NCBI RefSeq assembly: GCF_034190915.1 | Contig: NW_026947503.1 | Span: forward strand, 24,386,532 to 24,450,531 | Length of the DNA stretch: 64,000 nt | DNA from: Cavia porcellus | Taxonomy: Eukaryota; Chordata; Mammalia; Rodentia; Caviidae | Direction of reading: 5' to 3' | Shown here: positions 58,935 to 64,000 of the stretch, one piece after another | Layout of the letters: each line of letters starts with the position of its first letter | Numbering within the stretch: position 1 is the stretch's first letter | The notes under the pieces: model-generated | The model's input: only the letters and a program-made list of their open reading frames with translations | What the model was told of the DNA's origin: nothing | Databases searched by the model: none | Position numbers and translations under genes: made by a program

Positions 58935-59689
58935 GGTTCCGGGAGAACATGGCGGACAGACAACAGCAACTACCGGAGGCTCTCTGAAAGGCTTGGCTCA
59001 GAGGCCAGGAATGATGCGGACTAAGGAGACATGAACCGGTAGAGATATGCTCTGCTGACTCAGGAACGAACTGGGCTGAGAGAAACCAACTTAGAATACA
59101 GTCCTGGCGCTAAAATAGGAACAGAAAAGACTTGGTGTGGAGGCTCGACCCCGTGCCATTGGAAACCGCGATTTGGGTTTCCCGCCGCCCTACGGCTGGC
59201 TGCCTCCACTGCAGCTCGGCAAGGAGAGATGCGCAGAAGCTCTGGGAACGGGAGTCTGCGAACGGAGTCGAAAACAGGACGCACAAGGAGGCGTACACGA
59301 AAACTGACTGGTGGGAGGTGAGTGAGAGAAACTGACCCCATACCACAGTTTGACTCCAGCGGAGGACTTTCTGGGCTCAGGCAGTCCTGTAAGAGCAGGG
59401 CGCGGTGGCGACTCCAGCCACACATTCCCCTCTGGGACGGGATTGGTGAAAAGTGCCTGGCCTGCGTGACGCTGCGGGCAGACTCACTAGGCTGGCCTAA
59501 CCCAGATCCCAGAGCCTGACGGTGGCCCGGAGGAGCGACTGACTCCTGCGTAGGCTGCCTCCTCCGCAACTTCCTGGTGCTCTGCGGTGGGCGGGAACAC
59601 CTAGCCAGCGCAATTTGATCAGGCTGTGGCTGACAGGCAGGGAAGCCGGGCCTCCTATGTAAGCTTGCATTTTATAAGGAACAGAAAAT
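58935..59689 (+). promoter_or_regulatory. LINE 5'UTR/promoter with a YY1-type site at +12
   Basis: GC- and CpG-rich leader of the ORF1-only LINE. 'aacatggcgg' at 58946-58955 fits the YY1 consensus AANATGGCGG and sits 12 bases from the 5' end. This is the same place as the YY1 site that positions transcription start in human L1. Confidence 0.65.
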
Positions 59690-60757
59690 ATGGGGAAGGG
59701 AAGCAACAGGAAAGGCTCCTCGGCCCCCAATTCTGAGAAACAGGCAATAGTGGACACCGCACCAATATACATTAAGCGCCATATAAAGAGCCTCATAGAC
59801 CAATTCAGGAATGAAGTTATCAACGACCTGAAACTAGAAGTATGCAGAATAGTTAGAGAAATGCTAAGCACCACCCAGGAAAAAACAGATGGTAGAATGG
59901 AAGAACAGAAAAAGAGGGGAGAATTGCTTGATGGAGAAAACAGAGAAAGCATTGAATATGTGAAGCATAGGGACTATCAAGAAGTTCAAAGGGACTATCA
60001 AGAAATTAAGAAGTCTATCCAAGACTGGCATAACAGCTTGAAAGAAACTAAGGACAGACTATCTGAACTGGAGGGCAGACTTGTAATATGGGAGAATGAA
60101 ATGAAAAACTTCTTAAAAATAACAAAGAAACAAACAGCAATAATACAAAAACAAGAAGATGATAAGAGGAGCCATAACTTAAGGATTAAGAACATAAAAG
60201 AAGAAGTAGGGACACAAACAAGTGAACTACAAAAGCTACTCACAGAAATAATCCAGGAGAATTTTCCTAATTTAGCAAAAGGTAAAGATACTCAGATGTA
60301 TGAGGCATACAGGACCCCAGCTACCTACAACCCTAACAGAGAAACACCCAGGCATATAATAATAAAAATTCCAGAAATTCAATACAAGAACAGAATATTA
60401 AAAGCTGTAAGAGACAAGAAACAGACCACTTACAAGGGAACACCCATCAGAATTACAGCAGATTTCTCTGCACAAACCATCAAATCACGAAGAGCATGGG
60501 GGGAAATAATTCAAGCTTTGAAAGATAATAATCTCCAGCCAAGATTGAGATATCCTGCACAACTGTCCCTGGAAATTGATGGAAAAACGAGGTGCTTCCA
60601 GGATAAAGAGGAACTGGGGGAATTTGCAACCACCAATTCAACCCTACAGAAAGTATTGCAGGATATTCTAAAAAAAGAAAAATACAAAGAACCCAGAAAT
60701 AGTGGCGGGGAGGCCACAACGAATGGAGCAGAGAACAAAATGAAGAAGACAAACTGA
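59690..60757 (+). CDS. LINE-1 ORF1 protein, intact (355 aa)
   Basis: Complete open frame, ATG after an 'aaaat' context, stop at 60755-60757. A basic N-terminus (GKGSNRKGSSAPNSEKQ) is followed by a long coiled coil (about residues 25-160: MLSTTQEKTDGRMEEQKK, WHNSLKETKDRLSELEGRL). The RNA-recognition domain follows (NFPNLAKGKDTQMYEAYRTP, RHIIIKIPE; about 165-255). The C-terminal domain (RDKKQTTYKGTPIRI, NLQPRLRYPAQLSL; about 245-330) precedes a lysine-rich tail. In L1 this protein trimerises, coats its RNA and acts as a nucleic-acid chaperone in the ribonucleoprotein. The usual length is about 340-370 residues. Neither stops nor frameshifts interrupt it, which fits a recent insertion or selection. 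Confidence 0.93.
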   Translation: MGKGSNRKGSSAPNSEKQAIVDTAPIYIKRHIKSLIDQFRNEVINDLKLEVCRIVREMLSTTQEKTDGRMEEQKKRGELLDGENRESIEYVKHRDYQEVQRDYQEIKKSIQDWHNSLKETKDRLSELEGRLVIWENEMKNFLKITKKQTAIIQKQEDDKRSHNLRIKNIKEEVGTQTSELQKLLTEIIQENFPNLAKGKDTQMYEAYRTPATYNPNRETPRHIIIKIPEIQYKNRILKAVRDKKQTTYKGTPIRITADFSAQTIKSRRAWGEIIQALKDNNLQPRLRYPAQLSLEIDGKTRCFQDKEELGEFATTNSTLQKVLQDILKKEKYKEPRNSGGEATTNGAENKMKKTN

Positions 60758-62105
60758 CAGCTACTGAAAGAAAAAGAGCTCAACAGAAATGAGACAGAGA
60801 AAATTGGATGATAGGAACAGCTATTTTGGAGAAAATGACATCTTAATAGGTAATACTGATTTAGTACCATCTTGTTTTGAAGTCTCATCTAGCTTTTGTT
60901 CTTCTGTCTCCAATGGGCTAAACAGGTTGTATCTTATTGGATTTTATTATGTACGATAGTATAAGCAAAAACCTTTTAAAGACAAGGAGATTATACAGAA
61001 ACCATTGTTCATTTTCTGTTAGTCGATTCTAAATACTCTATAATGCTGTCATTCTCTTAAATGGTTTTACATTGTTTTGATATACTTAATGCTACAGTAT
61101 ACGAAGTTGTACTCAAGGACTTCAAGGAAAGAGTCAATATGGTAACTACTTTTGGGTCGGAATTATCTGGTGGTGAAACACTATTCTGCTTAAATGGTTA
61201 TGTTTTGATCTGCGCTGTTTCGCTGTTATACCCTCTTTTTTCTCAATCTCTACTCCATTATTTACTTTTTTATTTTTATCCGTTTAATTAAAGGGAAAAA
61301 AATAGCAGGATATAATATAGTAACCCACTTTGACTTTCTATTATCTTGATTTGAAGCCCTGTATTACTCTCACCATCTTGTTTTTGACTGAGGTTCCTCT
61401 ATTCTGTTTTGCTGGATAGTATCAGGTTCGAAAGTTTAGGCATCAGCTGAGAAGATAATGAGATTCATTATAACGCCCATTCTCGTTGACTTTTATCTAC
61501 TTTTGAAGACCTACAATGTCTCCAATGTTTTGGTTTTGTCGGTTTTGTTCTTTACTGTTTTGTTCAATTGTATTACAACTAATGATATAGGCAATTCTAT
61601 TAGAGATAGCGGGAGGCATTATGGTAACCATTGTTGATCACCTTGTATTATGTTTTTATATTATCTATTATGTCCACCCTTTTGACTTGACCGATTCTGT
61701 TCTGTTATGTCACATTTGGTTTTACTCTCTTCCAAAAAAGCAATAAGAACCGTGGGAGCAATGAAACCCAAAATGTGTAATAGTCATTGTACAAAAGAGA
61801 GGAAAAGAAAGTGCTCTAAACTATATAACTGTATGTATATTTAAGTGTATAAGATAGAAAATGATATCACAGAGTTTTATTGGATCATTGAACAGAACTG
61901 TTTGCAGTATCATTGTTGGAATGTCCACTCTACAAGCTTTAATTTTGTGACTTGAACAATTATTTCTAAGATGGCAATATGTAATCCATTAACTAGTGAT
62001 TTCCTACTGCGCATTTTTTTCTTCTGTAAATCTGTATAACTTGTACCCCTTCACTGTTTTTTTTTCTTTTCTCCTTAAATAAAAAAAAAAGAAAAAGAAA
62101 AAAAA

Positions 62106-62122
62106 AAGAATCCTGCCTATAG
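62106..62122. repeat. target-site duplication, right copy
   Basis: 'aagaatcctgcctatag', following the poly-A of the ORF1-only LINE. Confidence 0.95.
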
Positions 62123-62497
62123 AAACCACAGAGCTGATGCTATTAAAAATCCAACCCAACTCACTATCCCCTCCCAAAGAGGATCTTTGTATAACCTCAA
62201 GGGATGTGCACTCCCACATCACTGGTTTCCTTGGGTCTGTACCAAGGCTCTGTGGAATGGATCCTGCTGGGCTTCAGATCTAGAGCTTCTGAAGGAGAGA
62301 TCATTAAAGAGAATCAGGATCTGGCAAAAAGGTAAGTTCTGCCCATCTCTTAGCATGAAGAGACAGCCACAACCCACCACAGCATAATAGAGCACCTAGC
62401 AGTCCTTCTGTCCACGGCCTGGAAGAGCATGACCACATGGGCCATACCAATCCTACCCAGACCCTTGCTCTTAAAGGGAGCCAAGAAGAAACCATAC

Positions 62498-62630
62498 CTT
62501 AGTTTTGAGAAGGTTTGACTGATGGTTTTGATGCATGAAAATGCTCAAAAAGAGGCCCACAAGAAATGGTCCACATCGGCAGTAGGGTTTGGTATAATAT
62601 TCCGAGAAATATAACACAGTCTCTTTTTCA
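62498..62630 (-). CDS. OACYL: OACYL internal exon (first visible)
   Basis: 133 bp with a good acceptor (TATTTTTCAG at 62631-62640) and a GTATGG donor at 62497. It enters with one base of a split codon and leaves in phase 0, which joins in frame to the exon at 56444. It encodes [19 protein letters not shown], the conserved Y-x-K-P-x-R-x-G-P-x-L-x-G block of NRF-6-like acyltransferases, then [16 protein letters not shown]. Earlier exons (signal region, NRF N-terminal domain and first acyltransferase segments) must lie beyond 64,000. Confidence 0.82.
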
Positions 62631-63005
62631 CTGAAAAATACAAGGAAATAAGGCCAAAGGTTATGTTTGATCTGGGCATATTAAAGGGAGTCCCAGCAGT
62701 GGCCATTAGAGTAACTAGCAAATGCAAAGGTAGATTCAGGGCACAGTTTCATTTTCTCCATAAACATCTACCATAGATGATCTCATGAACCCCAGTAGAT
62801 TTGTACAGATTTCAAGTTCTCTTGGTTTCCATCCTGGGTCCCAAGGATCTATGATGACTTCATCTTTCATTTTAAAGAATTATTTCTGCTCTCCTTCATA
62901 AGGATAGTTCCAAGAATGTGGCACCCAGAAGAGACTATTTTGACAGAAGTTGCATGAGGTCCAGGCTGGGTCCGTAAGTGAACACCAAAGAGTATTCTTT
63001 AAGAC
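62631..63005. other. OACYL intron, nothing specific seen
   Basis: Intronic sequence upstream of the 62498-62630 exon; no further exon recognised up to the window end. Confidence 0.5.
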
Positions 63006-63190
63006 TGTGATTTTCAAGGTAAGGTCCCCTGGCACCAACAGCAGCATCACCTAAGAACTTACTAGGAATCCAAATGCATGCCTCCCTCAAACCTACCACA
63101 TAGGAGGAAACTGGTAGTGAACTCTGCCATCTGTGCAGTAACATACCATCCAGGTGACCTGATACCCCTTGTTTGAGAAGCCACATCTAC
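63006..63190 (-). mobile_element. MER5A-like hAT fossil
   Basis: 'gattttcaaggtaaggtccc', 'agcagcatcacctaagaact' and 'ccaggtgacctgatacccct' follow the reverse orientation of MER5A, with 'ttgtttgagaagccac' at the end. Confidence 0.7.
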
Positions 63191-63435
63191 TGAGTGTCTG
63201 TCACAGGCAACATCCAAACTGCACCCAGGCCCACTAAATCAGGATCTGTGAGCCCAAGATCATGGAGGAGGACTATTAAAGCTCCCCTGGCCCTGCAAAG
63301 TGCAGCCTTGATTGACAGCCACTGGTCTATATGTATCATGGTTACCCCCAAAGCTACAGGCAATCTCAGCTTTGAATCCCCTCTCTGTCCACACAGGGAT
63401 AATGAGAGGCAGGAAAGTCTCTTGAGGATTAATAA

Positions 63436-63545
63436 GTGGTTCTTCAACCCAGGCTGCCCATTAGGATCCTTGGGAGCAGTTGCATAAGTCAGTTGCCTGG
63501 GCCCCGCCCTCCAGAGATGCTGATTTGATGTGTTAGAAGGAAGAG
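63436..63545 (+). mobile_element. MER5A-like hAT fossil
   Basis: 'gtggttcttcaacccaggct', 'cctgggccccgccctccaga' and 'gatgctgatttgatg' are the first half of a MER5A-like element in forward orientation. Confidence 0.65.
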
Positions 63546-64000
63546 CTGAAGCATTCAGAGTTGAGAACACCCAGCTGAACGTGCATCCAAGGTTGAACCA
63601 CAAGGAGAGGCGTGAGGAAGCCTCCTCCTGGGTCACCTGGACAAGCTCACAAAGGTGGATGACGTGATATGAAAAGAGTTTAGCGTTCTGGCTTGAGGCT
63701 TCATTCATTCAGCTAGTCACATATTCCACCCTGTCACAAATCCATACTGATCACTGATGGACAGGTACCGTTCAGGCCAGTCCTATATGGAGAGGTCAGC
63801 TGCTCTGGGAGGGTAACTCCTGCAAAGACATCTGGGGAGGGTGAAAGAGAAAGCCCTGCAAAATTGTACACTATCGGGAGAAACATTCTGGGCTGAGGGC
63901 ACACCAAGTTCAAAGCCCCTGGATCCGGGAGAGGGGGTTAGTGTGCTGGGTTGGCTGATCTGGAGTCAGCATGCAGGAGGATGACAGATGAGCGGAAACG
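63546..64000. other. no gene seen; old repeat remnants
   Basis: Non-coding. 63.77-63.99 kb resembles the ancient repeat at 58.0-58.7 kb ('acattctgggctgagggcac'). Confidence 0.4.

Larger units (their letters stand above)
58935..62105 (+). mobile_element. ORF1-only LINE (half-L1/HAL1-like), recent
   Basis: A 3,171-bp element with an apparently complete 5' end, a 755-bp CpG-rich 5'UTR, intact ORF1 (59690-60757), only about 80 bp of spacer, then an L1-type 3'UTR (about 60840-62060) and poly-A. Perfect 17-bp target duplications flank it. There is no trace of ORF2: the DNA runs from the ORF1 stop into 3'UTR blocks such as 'acagctattttggagaaaa'. The 3'UTR is shared with the ordinary L1 end at 18.3-19.4 kb, which does carry ORF2. 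It would need ORF2p from another L1 in trans. It lies in an OACYL intron, opposite to the gene. Confidence 0.85.

Noticed and set aside
63187..63708. 173-codon minus-strand frame upstream of the OACYL exon
   Set aside because: It crosses a MER5A-like fossil and has no acyltransferase similarity or splice signals.

Overview
This is a gene-poor stretch of mammalian nuclear DNA, almost certainly from a rodent. Evidence: B1-type SINEs carrying the internal ~29-bp duplication of rodent B1, many tRNA-derived ID-type SINEs, a long cluster of LINE-1 copies, MIR and MER5-like fossil repeats, and exons with GT/AG introns. The ID elements differ from mouse and rat ID/B2 (consensus reads GGGCTGGGGATTTAGCTCAG, then GGTACCGATAAAAA), which argues against a murid. 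A castorimorph such as beaver is my guess, at low confidence.

Layout. 1-14.4 kb: non-coding DNA with scattered old repeats, B1/ID SINEs and a CA microsatellite. 14.4-16.1 kb: minus-strand remains of a piggyBac-type transposase whose cysteine-rich C-terminal end is present three times in tandem. 16.6-33.9 kb: nested LINE-1 copies, including an inverted/forward chimera, a 1-kb insertion in an ORF1 that may be a 3' transduction, and a near-complete but broken L1 (about 25.65-32.96 kb) with tandem 5'UTR monomers. 35,394-42,389: a recent minus-strand class II (betaretrovirus/IAP-like) endogenous retrovirus. Its two 321-bp LTRs differ at one base and it has a 6-bp target duplication. gag is frame-broken, dUTPase-protease and pol are open, two -1 frameshift sites are in register, and env is reduced to a possible membrane-anchor remnant. 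42.4-52.8 kb: non-coding with simple repeats and SINEs. 52,912-62,630: the last four coding exons of a minus-strand acyltransferase-3 (NRF-6-like) gene, best matched to OACYL. Its 6-kb intron carries a 3.17-kb LINE with perfect 17-bp target duplications, an intact 355-codon ORF1 and no ORF2. 62.6-64 kb: intron or upstream DNA with MER5-like fossils.

The only apparent host gene is OACYL; its upstream exons lie beyond 64,000. The most interesting objects are the ORF1-only (half-L1-like) LINE, the young ERV with a tRNA-Ile-like primer site, and the piggyBac relic with a triplicated C-terminus.
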